Shown here in pieces: positions 1 to 12,060 of a stretch of 64,000 nucleotides of DNA. The notes below the pieces were generated by a model, which was not told where the DNA came from, ran no database searches, and worked only from the letters and a program-made list of their open reading frames with translations. The stretch comes from Tetragonia tetragonoides (lineage: Eukaryota > Streptophyta > Magnoliopsida > Caryophyllales > Aizoaceae), in NCBI GenBank assembly GCA_038025085.1, contig CM076147.1:39616766-39680765 (forward strand). Reading direction: 5' to 3'. Made by a program: the position numbers and the translations under genes. Position 1 is the first letter of the stretch; each line of letters begins with the position of its first letter.

Positions 1-2410
1 CGATGTGATGAGAAAATACCCACCTTCGTTTTGGGGCCTTCCGGAAGCCCCAAAAACGTGGATTATAGCCTCCGTTTTCGGCTTCCCGGGCCCCGGGTGT
101 CATTTTTCCCCAAACCTCTCCGGGGGGTCTTTCATGACCCTAGAGGACCCTCGTTACCCCGAGGGGGACATCTGGATCTCCGAACTTTGATATCCCCCAT
201 AGGTTTGGTGTTCCGGCTATTACAACATTGTCGCATAAAACGCCCTTCCAAGCCTTTCAGGGATCGAATAAGCAACCCCGAGTGCCTCCTATGTCTCGTA
301 GGAGTGTTCAGTGTGATGTGGTGTGATTAACCACCTTCGTTCCGTAGCTTCCTGGAAGCCCAAAAAAGTGGATTAGATCCTTCGTTTTCGGATTCCCGGG
401 GCCCGGGTGTCATTTTTGCCCAAACTTCTACGGGGGGGTTTATCATGACCCTAGAGTACCCTCGTTGCCCCGAGAGGGACATCTGGATCCACAGACTTCG
501 ATATCACCCATGCATTTGGTGTTCAGCTCTTACACTAGTGTCTTGTAAAACTCCCTTCCAAGCCTATCAGGGACCGGAAAAGCGAACCTGAAGGCCTCCT
601 ATATCCTCTATGGGTGTTCCGTGCGATGCGGTGTTAAAATATCCACTTTCGTTTTGGGGCCTTCCGGAAGCCCAAAAACGTGGATTATAGCCTTCGTTTT
701 CGGCTTCCCGGAGTCGTGTGTCATTTTTTTTCAAAGTTCCGCGGGGGGTCTATCATGACCTTAGAGTACCCTCGGTGCCGCGTGAGGGACATCCGGATAC
801 CCGAATATCACCCATGCTTTTCGTGTTCCACCTCTTACATAGTATCCCGTAAAAGGCCCTTCCAAGCCTATCAGGGACCGGATAGGCGACCCGAGGACCT
901 CCCATGTCCTCTAGGGGTGTTTCGTGCGATGTGGTGCGAAAATATTTACCTTCATTCCGTGGCCTCCCGGAATCCCAAAAAACGTGGATTATAGCCTTCA
1001 TTTTCAGCTTCCCGGGGCCCACGTGTCAGTTTTTCCCAAACTTCTCCAGGGGGTCTTTCATGACCCTAGAGGACCCTCGGTGCCCCGTGAGGGACATCTG
1101 GATCCCCGAACTTTGATATCCCTCATGGGTTTGGTGTTCCGGCTATTACAACAGTGTCGTGGAAAACCCCCTTCCAAGCCTTTCAGGGACCGCATAAGCT
1201 ACCCCGAGGGCCTCCCATGTCCTGTAGGAGTGTTCCGTACGATGTGGTGTAAAAATATCCACCTTCGTTCTGTAGCTTCCTGGAAGCCCAAAAACGTGGA
1301 TTAGCCTTCGTTTTCGGCTTCCTGGGGCCCGGGTGTCATTTTTGCCCAAACTTATCCAATGGGGTTTATCATGACCCTAGAGTACCCTCGTCGCCCCGAG
1401 AGGGACATCCGGATCCACGAACATCCATATCACCCATGGCTTTGGTGTTCTAGCTCTTACACTAGTGTCATGTAAAACGCCCTTCCAAGCCTATTAGGGA
1501 CTGGATAAGCGACCCCGAGGGCCTCCTATGTTTCCTAGGAGGTTTCTGTGCGATGTGGTGCGAAAATATCTACCTTCATTTCGTGACCTCCTAGAAGCCC
1601 AAAAATCGTGGATTATATAGCCTTCGTTTTCGGCTTCCCGGGCCCCGGGAGTCATTTGTGCCCAAACTTCTCCGAGGAGTCTATCATGACCCTAAAGGAC
1701 CTTCGGTGCCCCAGGAGGGACATCCGAATACTCGAACTTTGATATCACCCATGTCTTTGGTGTTCCGGCTCTTACATAAGTGTGTCGTAAAACGCCCTTC
1801 CAAGCCTATCAGGTACGGGATAAGCGATTTCAAGGGCTTCACATGTCCTCTAGGCGTGTTCCGGAGCCTCCATTTTCGCCTTTCGGCTTTCGGGGGGCGC
1901 GGGTATCAGGTTTGCCCAAACTTCTTCGGGGGGTCTATCATGACCTTTGAGGACGATCGACATTTGGTGCCTCCGGAAGGGTTATCTGGATCCCCAAACT
2001 TCTATATCACTCATGCCTTCAGCAATCCGACCCTTAAATTGTTGTACTGTAAAAACGCCCTTACAAGCCTATGAGTGACCGATAACGGGCGCCAGGGGCC
2101 TCTTATGTTCCCTAAAGGTGTCTGGTGCGGTGTTGTGCGAAAATATTCACCTTCGTTCCGGGGCCTCCCGGAAGCGCAAAAAACGTGTATTTTGATTTTC
2201 GGCTTCTCGGGGTCCGATTTTCGTTTTTGCCCAAACTTCTCCGGGAGATCTATCGTCACCCTAAAGGACCTCCGGTGCCTCATGACATTCACCCTAGTCC
2301 ACAGACTCCGATTACACCCATGGGTCATGGGACTTGGGCGCTGGGACATGGGACATGGCGCTCGCTGGGCATTGGGACATGGGACATGGCCACATGGGTC
2401 ACCCATATTT
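1..2410. repeat. Tandem satellite array, ~310-bp monomer, edge of array
   Basis: About eight diverged copies of a roughly 310-bp unit follow one another. The landmark CACCTTCGTT(TT/CC)G...GCC recurs near 22, 331, 642, 947, 1259, 1571, a damaged copy near 1866, and 2148. Each unit also holds ATCATGACCCTAGAG, CCTTCCAAGCC and a CTTCCCGGGGCCC-type block. Copies 1 and 4, and copies 2 and 5, resemble each other more than their neighbours, suggesting a three-monomer (~930-bp) higher order. The short open frames here are by-products of the repeat and I do not call genes. The array runs off the left edge. After about 2320 it decays into GGGACATGG-type short repeats and then ordinary AT-rich DNA. Confidence 0.85.
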
Positions 2411-3331
2411 TGATTCAATAAATTTTTGATTTTATTTAGTTCATTTCGATCCATTATCTACTACGATAATCTTTAGTAGAAGAACTTTATAACAGAGTAT
2501 TCTCATGTTTGTTAATAGAAGGTTTATAATCGTTTCCTAAACACTCGGTCAAATATTGATCAAAGTTTACAGTATGACTAATCATAATAAGTAAAACTAT
2601 TATGCAACAAAGAATGTCATTTAGGGGTAGGTACCTCTAACTTTTATAGAGGCACCACACAACCCAAAGAGTTGACTTTTTTTCTTTTTTGTTGTCATAG
2701 ACAAATACACTAACATGGCCAGTGAATGACTATTACCATGACTTGAGGGCATCCCTCCTCCCCCCCCCCCAATTTTAAATTTTTCCCTAAACAAATTAAG
2801 AGACAGGCTGCGGATGAACCTCTCCAAATCCCGCCTAATGTTATTTTAGTTTTACTTATCAGTTAATCACAAAATTAGCACCAAAAAAGAAAAAAAAAAT
2901 AAAAATTTTACAACAAAGTTAGAAGCGAGGCAACCCATCAGAAAACATTATTAAATTAAAAAAAAAAAGAAGAGCTGAAACATCCCGTGCATCGCACGAG
3001 GATGCAAACTAGTACTATAACTATAACAATAACAAGAAGAAAATAGACACCTGCTAGCTAGCTTAATAAGCTTAACTCATCAGAAGATATGTCTTTGTCT
3101 CGCCACCATCAAGTTAGAATTACGTGGGACGATATGAAAGACACTACACAACCTAAGAAACTTCACCAACCGGTAGTTGCATGTTAAACTTCCCAAAATG
3201 CTTGAATCCCAAGATAATCACACCCTCCTCATACATACATACACTGCAAAATGGTTAAAACTAGAGCATGAAAATCCTACAAATACATTTGTATTTGTTT
3301 CTTCACTTCATCCACACTATAGATAAGAAAA
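2411..3331. other. Intergenic, no gene seen
   Basis: AT-rich DNA between the satellite edge and the TBL gene. It contains homopolymer runs (a C run at about 2760, A runs near 2885 and 2960). The part from about 3240 to 3331 presumably holds the TBL promoter and 5' UTR, but I see no convincing TATA box. Confidence 0.5.
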
Positions 3332-5390
3332 ATGACCATTCAACAACAACAACACTCTTCTTCGAATCGCAAGATCCGTTACTCCATCTTACCAATAGCA
3401 TTGGCCTCAGTGCTCATCCTTGGAACTGCAAGGCTAGTCTTCGACAACTCGAAGAACAACAGGGAAATTAGTAGTTATTTTCAGTGGCAATTTTGGTTCC
3501 AAGGTAGCAGATTTCATAGGTACATATACAGTAATGCCCGTTTGGATGATGATGATGATACCTATGAAGATATAGAAGATTGCAATGTCTTTGAAGGAAA
3601 GTGGGTTTGGGACAATGTTTCTCGTCCTTTATATACTGAAGATAGCTGCCCTTATTTGGTCAAGCAAGTCACTTGCCAAAGGAATGGGAGACCTGATAAT
3701 CTTTACCAGTTTTGGAAGTGGCAACCCAATGAATGCAATCTACCAAGGTTAGCATGCTCAAAATTTCAAAGATTGGTTTTTTGTTAGCAAAACTTTTTGT
3801 TATTAATATATTGTAAACAAGAAATATTTAGTATTTAGTTAATGAATGCTTACTCACGAGCAAATGGTGGGAGCTCAAGTGGTGGAGCTCTCCTCGTTAA
3901 CTTGTACGTTGGGGGTTCGAGACTCATTACCCTCAGTTACATATTCCAGGGTTCCAAATTAGTCTCATGAATAAAACAAATAGGTTATGACACCTTGTTG
4001 AAAATGATGCAACCTCTATCACCCACGCCATAGAGCTCTTAAGGTTGCACCTACTGAATCAAGTTCGATTTTTCCCCCTGCCCTCACCCATGCCTAAAAG
4101 AGGAAGAATCATACATTTATGTTTCTTCGCGGCGATTATGTTTATGCAGGTTTAATGCAGTGAAGTTACTGAAGATTCTAAGAAACAAACGATTGATGTT
4201 CGTGGGAGACTCGATCCAAAGAAGCCAATTTGATTCTATGGTTTGTTTGTTACAATCTGCAATTCCTGATGGAAAGAGATCTCTTCACAAGGTTCCTTCC
4301 AAGAAGATTTTCTATGCCCAGGTAATCTCACCACCAATGCAAATATCAATTTCTCTCAAGAACTACTCCTAAATCATATGATTAAAAGATGGTGAATGGT
4401 TTACACAATTGCAGGAATATAATGCAACAATTGAGTTCTACTGGGCTCCTTTCATAATCGAGTCCAATTCAGACCATTCAACAAATCATACAGTGCTAAA
4501 AAGGCTGGTTAAACTCGATCGAATCGCTGATCACAGCAAAAACTGGGAAGGAGTAGACATTCTAGTGTTTGAAAGCTATGTTTGGTGGATGTACAAGCCT
4601 ATAATTAACGCGACGTGAGTTATGTTGTTTGATTTGGGATTTATTTAAGTGATTATGTGCATTGTATTGTAATTTCTGTTAATAAATTTGCTGATTGTTT
4701 AATTGGTCTTTATAGGTATGGGCTTCCCAATGATGTGAAAGAGTATAATGTTACTACAGCATACAAAATAGCATTGCAAACATGGGCAAACTGGTTGCAA
4801 TCTAGCATCAACCCTGACACGCAGAAAGTCTACTTCATGAGCTTGTCTCCTACGCATTTGTGGTGAGATTTTGCCATTCGAAGGATTATTAGATAATGGC
4901 AGACCTTGCTTACAAAGCTAACCACCTAATATGTTATCTGGAACACGCACGAGTTACGACGTAGCTTCATGAATACCTTCCCTGTTGATCAATCTAGAAA
5001 TTAAGCAGTACTAAAATGTGCAACTGTAATCTTATTGGCAGGAGCTGGGAATGGAATCCTGGAACTGATGGCAACTGTTTCAGCGAGTCAGAACCGATCC
5101 ACGGCCCATACTGGGGTGCTGGAACGAGTCTGGAGATAATGAGGATCGTGCAAGAAACACTACAGGATCTGAAGATTGATGTAACGTACCTGAACATCAC
5201 CCTGTTATCAGACTTCAGGAAAGATGCACATACCTCGGTTTTCACAGAACGGAAAGGGAAGCTCTTGACTGCAGAACAAAAAGCTGACCCCAAAAATTTT
5301 GCAGATTGCATTCACTGGTGCTTGCCTGGTGTTCCTGATACTTGGAATGAGATACTGTATGCACATTTGTTGCAGGAATTTTACAGCTGA
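3332..5390 (+). CDS. TBL/DUF231 xylan O-acetyltransferase-like protein (ESK1/TBL29 group), 5 exons
   Basis: Coding exons are 3332-3747, 4150-4321, 4415-4614, 4716-4862 and 5042-5390. All junctions are GT-AG and in phase, giving 427 aa. The N-terminus has a basic patch then one hydrophobic segment (about residues 15-35), as in Golgi type II membrane proteins. The PMR5N-like region carries [11 protein letters not shown] and the W-W-P-C block (about 85-138). The catalytic GDS motif is at residues 158-160 in [13 protein letters not shown], and the DxxH motif is D400/H403 in [16 protein letters not shown]. These features define the TBL acetyltransferase family, which O-acetylates cell-wall polymers. 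Resemblance to TBL29/30/31 suggests xylan as substrate, but that is inference. A tRNA-like SINE sits in intron 1. The gene appears intact. Confidence 0.88.
3845..4090 (+). mobile_element. tRNA-derived SINE-like insertion in TBL intron 1
   Basis: Inside intron 1 there is a pol III-like internal promoter. An A-box-like GAGCTCAAGTGGTGGAGC (about 3873-3890) is followed about 35 bp later by a B-box-like GGGTTCGAGAC (about 3913). This spacing fits tRNA-derived SINEs. The downstream body is degenerate and neither end nor a target-site duplication could be fixed. Confidence 0.45.
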
Positions 5391-6405
5391 TCATTTTTAT
5401 GAGATTCTAAGTGGTCCAAACTTTGGAATCATTTTGCATTCAATGAGTTGGGAGATTACATATGAAGGACAATAGAATTCAAGTTTTCCTTTCTTTTTGA
5501 GGAACACTCCTGAGTCCTGAGCAAGCATCTCATGGTAGACAGTCCAAGTTAGGGGTGACATAAAGCAGTTCAGGGATGACATACCGTTGTCTCACCATGA
5601 GACAATTGCATAAAAGAATTTCCTCTCTTTCTCCCCTCCCCTCCCCTCACCCCACTCCCATCCTCACCCCTATCCCCCATTTTAGGATATATAAGGAAGG
5701 TTTTCAAGCTCGGCCCTCTAGCATAGCAGGACATGAGATGAAAACCAGATAGATCAACTGCAACACTCGAACTAAATTTCGCACTATCGTACTTAAGCCT
5801 GAAATAGAGTAAACATGCAAAACCAGATAGAGCCCCTAACATAGCCAAGCTCAGCTCTTAACTCGTGATTGGCCCTACTTTAACCAAAGTGTTGGAAGTC
5901 AAAATTCCCAAAAGAAGCCCAATACACCTGTCTAGAAGCTGATCCTGCAACTCCATCAAAAGTCAAACCTATATATGCTCAGTAAACACATTTGGCTATG
6001 ATGCAGAACCCTCATACATGAGTTTGCTGCTCAACTTCAACAATGCAAGTCAAATTCAAGAGCTCGAGATCGAAAAGCAAGAGACAAAGACTAACCAGAA
6101 AGATAAATAAAGTAACCTTGTTTAAGGCATAAGCGAGACGGAGAAACATAGCATAGGCCACAAAAGTTTAATTCACAAACAGAATGCAATTTCGAGCTAG
6201 CAAAAAATCTACATATTACCTTGTAGGTTGCATGTCAAAAAGTTATGATTCTCAAAATACAAAAAAGTACAAACCTTCTCTAGAGGAGCCTGTTGATGTG
6301 TAACACTATATGATATCATCCCGTCATCTTTCTCTCATGAGAATACAAATGGTTGTTTACCTTGAATGGTGCTACTAATAGGAGAAAAGTTTTTTCTTAC
6401 TCCAG
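5391..6405. other. Intergenic / 3' UTRs of two convergent genes
   Basis: The TBL gene (+) and the unknown gene (minus) converge here. The first 150 bp or so after 5390 are probably TBL 3' UTR, and the last stretch before 6406 is probably 3' UTR of the minus-strand gene. A CCCCTCCCCT low-complexity patch lies near 5633-5690. No open frame here has coding character. Confidence 0.45.
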
Positions 6406-8767
6406 CTATATGATCTCCCATTCAGTGTCTTCTGGATCTTGCCTGGTTGAATTCTTCAAATCATCCTGAACAATTGGACTTAATGTCCTGTCATTCCAAG
6501 TCAACTGGTTGAAATCTGCATCGATGTCACCATGCCATATTGAAAGCAGTTTATAGTCCTTTTCCAATCTTTTCTTTGAAGCAAAAGATTTCTGAAACTT
6601 TTTCTGAAAGCAAATCCAAACAAATAAAAAGGGTTACACATTTAAAATTATTATTAACCCTTAAAGCCAATGGATACGGATGTAATAATGCTTGAATCAT
6701 AACTAGCTGCAAGTTTGAACAAGACTCTATGCACAATGTTATCTATGAACCAAGCCTCTATTTGGGTCACAAGAATACACAATTTTGTTCTGGATATATC
6801 GTGAATGGTTAATGGAGGCAAGGAAAGGATAACCACGATACATCAACAGCAATGCAAATGGTAAGATAATCTGTATCGTACCTACGTGATTGGGCCTATC
6901 CATCAGTCCACATACCCCCAACTCCCAAGGCCCTCAGTCAGCACACACACGGATTTGGGCCTAACCATGGCCCAAGCCCTCAAGTGTAGGACAATGTCTA
7001 TAGATACCGGGGTTAATCACAAAACTCTAACATACACACTCTCTTTGTACACCTACCATAATCCACATGTACCCGACCCTACATCTGAGGGGATTCCCCT
7101 TCACCCCCCGAAGATAGTTGTATGTGCCAAGTAGGTGATATCGAAGCCTTTTGGAGACCAGACACCAGAGCTATTTCAGATACTCCTCAATTGGGTATAG
7201 AATTGTTGAAGAAAAAAGAATAAACTCTTGAGATCAAGAATTCAAGATATATGATTTCAGATTTTAATAAATAGTAAGTTCAATACACAAACAATAGAGA
7301 CTTCAAACATTTGTAGGTTGATTTTACTATTGAGTTCATTGAAATTATCTTCTTCGTCCTATGATTTTGACAAAGCATTCATTTCTAAAATGTAAGCAAA
7401 CAAAAGCAAGAGTTCACAAACCCCTTTCCATTTACTCCAAATATAGCATATTGGGTTGAATTTTGCTCCCTTTTCCCTAAACCACTAAATGATGGTTGAA
7501 AAGGACTCACCTTGTATGCATTGAGGCATCCACTCATGGAAACACGTAGATTCATATCATTCTTTATCATGACATGACTTTGCTGAGGTTTAACGTTGTC
7601 AGACAAACTAATTGTTTCCATTAGCAGCTCCTGGTTAGCATTGATCGAAGTGTTCGATTGCCCTGAATAACATATATATGAGAGCTATTGTGTTAAATAA
7701 CTCTAACATATTCTAAATATTTCGTTCCTTACCCCATAAAGGAACAAAATCCATAAGTACAACATGTCTACTAATCTTTCAATGTGTAAATAATTTCCAC
7801 TATAATTTAACGCATAAAACAATGTGTAATATAATTTCCACTATAATTTAACGCATAAAACAAGACAGAGATCCGAAAATACTTACCAGCAAAATCAAAT
7901 GACGCATCTAAATCAAATGACGCATCTGAAAATGCAAATTCAGAGCAAGAAACTACACTGGAAATTTCGGAATCACACTCTGAAATCGTATCACGAAAGA
8001 AATCTACCCCTTTTGGCGAATCAGATCCTAGACTGTTTGTTGTCAACGAAAATGGAATGCTTGTGGAGAACTCGTCAACATCCTTTGACAAAGATTCAAT
8101 TGCATCTTTGTCATCAGTATCAGTACGTGTTGAATCAGAAACCCGTTCAATTGCATCTTTGTCATCAGTATCAGTACGTGTTGAATCAAAAACCCGTGAT
8201 GAAGACACTGGTGGATATTCATTAGAACCCTCCAGAGTAAATAGTTCCCCCACGTTTGAATCATTCTTAGCATTTGTCTCTGATCATCATTTGGGCTAAC
8301 AGTTAGATCAACTGATCTACTTCTAAAAATTTCTTCAAGAGAGCGGTTCGTAAGCTCTTCCATAGTCAACTGCTCAATTTTAACATTTGAAGGGTACTCT
8401 AAATCAGTAACTTTTGACTGTATCTTTGTCTCAAGCTTGATTGCACGGTGATTTCGGCCCGAGATCGAGTTTCCTTTAGATACTATAGAAGCAGTGAGGG
8501 GTAGATTTAAACCCAACTTCTTTTGAATGTGACTTTGCGCATAACTAAGATCCTGTATGTTGGAGGAAAGTTCAACAAAAGCATTTATTAATGGATTACA
8601 ACAACATGTACAGATAAGCTAACATGCATCAAGAGATAAATCAAATAAGCTACCAAGATACTCACCTCACACAACATGTGATCAACCTCATTGTGCATTT
8701 TCTCAAACTTTTCACATATGCCTCCCAACCAATGGGTCGCTTTCAAACTAAAATCCTTTTTCGACAT
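6406..8767 (-). CDS. Plant protein of unknown function, 4 coding exons, with apparent 1-nt frameshift
   Basis: Minus-strand coding exons are 8767-8666 (starts MSKKDFSLKATHWLGGICEK), 8552-7887, 7662-7511 and 6603-6406 (ends DTEWEII, stop). Splice sites are consensus, for example GAG|GTGAGT, CTG|GTAAGT and AAG|GTGAGT. The summed length is 1118 nt, one short of a multiple of three. In exon 2 the frame is open to about 8285 (VSPNDDQ), and the acidic Ser/Thr-rich frame that reaches the next donor begins about 8280 (NDSNVGELFTLEGSNEY), so a single missing base near 8276-8290 would restore about 372 aa. Exon 2 has a 51-bp tandem duplication (STRTDTDDKDAIE twice). I do not recognise a characterised domain. 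The conserved-looking ends and a leader exon suggest a real, low-complexity plant protein. Confidence 0.6.
7780..7862. repeat. Two-copy ~41-bp direct repeat in intron
   Basis: The unit AATGTGTAA(A/T)ATAATTTCC plus ACTATAATTTAACGCATAAA occurs twice back to back, just downstream of the exon-2 donor of the unknown minus-strand gene. Confidence 0.75.
8096..8197. repeat. 51-bp in-frame tandem duplication inside exon 2
   Basis: CAATTGCATCTTTGTCATCA... and its copy 51 bp further on differ at very few positions. They encode the duplicated minus-strand peptide STRTDTDDKDAIE. The length is a multiple of three, so the frame is preserved. Confidence 0.85.
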
Positions 8768-9837
8768 GGTAGAGCAAAAATGAAGGTTGGATAATGATAA
8801 TCTGCAATATCCAAATACGAGTTCTATTAGAATCCACATTGATTTACTACGTACAAACTCAAGGAGATGAACGAGACCAAGGAAAACCAAAATTTCTGCA
8901 GTAACTTTGGGTTGGGTTCATTTTGGTATTGGAAATGTTAGTTTCCGTGTCTAAACCTTCATTTAGCTTAACAAGAGTTTTATATAAGCTAAAAATACGT
9001 AGTAGTAAAAAATCAGGCACCTGATACCAAACAAACCTGCAATATAATTTTGAACCATATAAATTTCCGATACCATTAATGATAACTAAATAATTTGTCA
9101 ATCTACCATTTATAATCACTAATTTTAGGCAGGGAACAGTCTAAAGCCACCTAAAATTTTGGCTCCAACAAACCATGGCGCATTTCAAAGTTCTATTCAG
9201 AACTATCTTGAGTGGCATTATGCATGAGTATCGAGGTATCACTTTTTTATTTGCAAGTATCACTTTTCCGGTACGACAGTATTACTTTTTTACTCACAGC
9301 TATCCGGACTCATGCATAAGGCTGCCTTATTTGAGTTTTTGTAAAGTTATACTTTGCTCTATAGATGACATCAAAATTCCACTAATATTCTTCAGCACAA
9401 TGGCCTTACATACAATCAGGTACAAACTAAAACATAATAAAAGAAAAAGCAAAAATTAAAAAACCAAACAAATTTCTAGTTTTGTGCAAGCTAAGAAGAT
9501 ACACCACTTCATTAGATCAGAATTAATAAAATAAAAACTTAAAAATTCCATTAATATTCTTCAGCATAATAGCAATCCATAGAATCAGAGACAAAAACGA
9601 CAAACAGCACAATTTTGAGAACCAAAAGGCAAAATACTAGCTTGCAAAGTAAGCTGAAAAAAAGATACTTCACTGTAACATAATCACGAACTAAACGAAA
9701 AGAATAGACAAGAAAGAAAATTCGCCGGAAATTTCGAGGCAATTTAGATAAATTCATCAATCAACAACCAAATTAGATAGATAGCAGACTCAATTTCACC
9801 AATCAAACGACTTAAAAAAAGTTGAGAAAGTGCAAAC

Positions 9838-9940
9838 CTTGAATTGAGTTAGAGAGAGAATCCGGCGAGAAACGATGATGAAATTGGGAAGCACTGCTTG
9901 AATTTGCAAAGTGCTTTGAAACCCCTGGTTTTTATATAAA
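9838..9940 (-). promoter_or_regulatory. TATA box and 5' UTR exon of the unknown minus-strand gene
   Basis: On the minus strand TTTATATAAA (9940-9931) precedes a leader that ends in CAATTCAAG|GTTTGC, a good donor at 9838/9837. A matching acceptor ATTGCAG is near 8802, just upstream of the ATG at 8767. This gives a roughly 1-kb 5'-UTR intron. The distance from TATA to a plausible transcript start (about 30 bp) is normal. Confidence 0.55.
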
Positions 9941-9944
9941 GAAT

Positions 9945-12060
9945 CATTCAATCAATAAAGAGAAGAGAAAAATATTACTCGTAGTATACAATTAGCCAAT
10001 ACAGTACGGAGTCTGTGACTATGAGACTCGAAGTTGTACTAGGATTCAGACCGTCAATAAATAGACAACCCAACGACGTAGTAGAGGTGTTTTCCTTTTT
10101 TTTTTTTTTTTTTTTTTGTTTCTATTGGTTTACACCGCGGTATCCACCATCGACTACCATGACTATTTTTGGTGCGATATAAGGTCCATTCTCCCCAACT
10201 TATTTCTGTTTATTTTTGTTTGTGTCAGCAAACTTCAACAAAGTTAAATAAAGTTAAATAAATTAATATACAAACTAGTTATAAAAAACACTTGAATCAA
10301 CAAGATTCACAAAAATAAACAAAGTTCAACGAAGTTCAACAAAGTTAAATAAAGTTAAATAAAGTTCAACAAAGTTCAACGAAGTTCAACAAAGTCCAAC
10401 AAAGTCCAACAAAAATAAATTTTCAGTAATAAATATAAACTTTTTTCAGTTGGGTAAAACAGACTCGTAGTAGAGGTTGCAGACCTAAATCCGCCTGATT
10501 TTGAAGGCTTTTTTGATCTATTTATTTAACTTTAAAAATTTGCGAAAACATCCCCATTAAATTCAAGGTATTTGAAAACACCCACCATATAATTTTGCAC
10601 AAAACCTCCCTTTACTTCCTCTCCGTCATGGGCACATACTCCCAACTCCCAAGTGTCATTTTAAAAGACTCCCGACAAAATTCTAATAGATGGACAAAAT
10701 TGCCCTCAAAATTCCACCATGTAACCTATTATTCCCTGTTAGCATTAATGTTTTTATAGTTATATTATAATTCATTCATGGTCATGATTATTTTTCACTC
10801 TTCCATCCACTCAAAAAGGGAAAACAAATTTGGGCAATTTTATCCATCTTTAAAAGGACACTTGGTTGTTGTGACTGACGAAGGAGCTTTATAAGAATGT
10901 TTTATCCCAAACATAATTAAGGAGCCGGTTTTAAAGAAACTTGAAATTAATGGTGAATTCTTAACACACTTTCTTGGGACTTTGCACTTGCATATGCAAG
11001 TTCACACCATACTTTTTATTTAAGTTTTTTTGCTAAAATCTAAGGTTGTTTTCAAGTTCACTGAGTACTAATATTTAAGACAGAGTTAATCACTGAACTG
11101 TAATTGAATGTATTCCCTATACGTAGAACTGGCTTAATATGACGCCACCCAAAAATCTGATCCGGTCAATGAAAAAACCAACAGAACCTTACTTGATAGC
11201 TGAAAAACCCAGTGTCACATAATGCATCTCACACTATGCGAAATAAGTTTGACCAACAGATTGTTACATCTTACATACACATAAAAGGCTTAACCCGCGA
11301 AAAAACGAGTCGGACCCGATTTCAAAAATCCGCAAAAACTGAAAAACTAAATTTTTGCTCGTCAAAAAGGGGATGCAAGTGAATGACGACCGAGGCACCT
11401 CCTGCTACATCATGTTCGGACTCTCGTGTTCAACAGCGAACATATCAGACTAACTGAACAACCAGCACAAGCACTGACCCCGTCAATGTAGCACCAACAA
11501 GAGGCTAGTATAGTTCCTAAAAGCCAGCAGACACAAAACTAAATTGATAGCTCAAAAGAGCTCAAAAGTTCACACAAAAAGTCATTTAAACCCGTCAAAT
11601 TTGATTGACCCAACTCGGCGGATCTGTTTGGTTGTGATGCTCTCCAATCTCCATGCAAGAAGCAAGAAAAAAAAAAGAGAGAATTTCTCAACAAATAAAA
11701 AGGCAGATGTGAAAAACAAAATAGTCGAAATTTGCTTAAGATGGTAGAAGACTGTTTTTTTCTTTTTTTTTGTAACTGTGGAGAGGTTTGCTAAAAGGCG
11801 ACAACACAAGCCATCCCACACAGTGATGATGCTAATAGAATAATTAGACATTAGATTAAAATTAGGAAATACGATCGTCATGGATCATTACAATTACATT
11901 CCTACTAATTTTCTCTGTAACCAATGCGCGACATATTTCCTGCTGAGCACCATGAAAAGAATGTGCATCTTGTAAGATCTAGCTCCGTTAATATTACACC
12001 ATTTCCGGGGACATACAGCGACAAGATCGTCGTTCACTAAAGCCAAACGGTAAGAAACAA
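9945..12060. other. Intergenic; one MITE-like element, no gene seen
   Basis: This stretch has poly-T (about 10097-10119), the short-repeat MITE described separately, and AT-rich sequence. The open frames are short and lack splice-supported extension. Confidence 0.4.
10183..10465. mobile_element. MITE-like element with internal AAAGTT(C/A)AAC/TAAATAAAGT repeats
   Basis: The left end GGTCCATTCTCCCCAACT and the reverse complement of the right end, AGTCTGTTTTACCCAACT, form an imperfect terminal inverted repeat. Between them, 10235-10415 is a run of short units (AACAAAGTTCAAC, TAAATAAAGTT). Similar short-repeat elements are, as I recall, frequent in Amaranthaceae genomes. The class is uncertain and no target duplication was fixed. 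Confidence 0.5.

Noticed and set aside
1..2454. Several open frames of 60-147 codons on both strands
   Set aside because: They recur with the satellite monomer, drift in frame between copies and match no protein family I know; the satellite explains them.
3870..3925. A functional tRNA gene
   Set aside because: A- and B-box-like motifs are present, but no cloverleaf or acceptor stem can be drawn; a SINE head fits better.
7240..7300. CRISPR array or bacterial-type features
   Set aside because: None in the window; all regular repeats are satellites, microsatellites or TE parts in a plant nuclear context.
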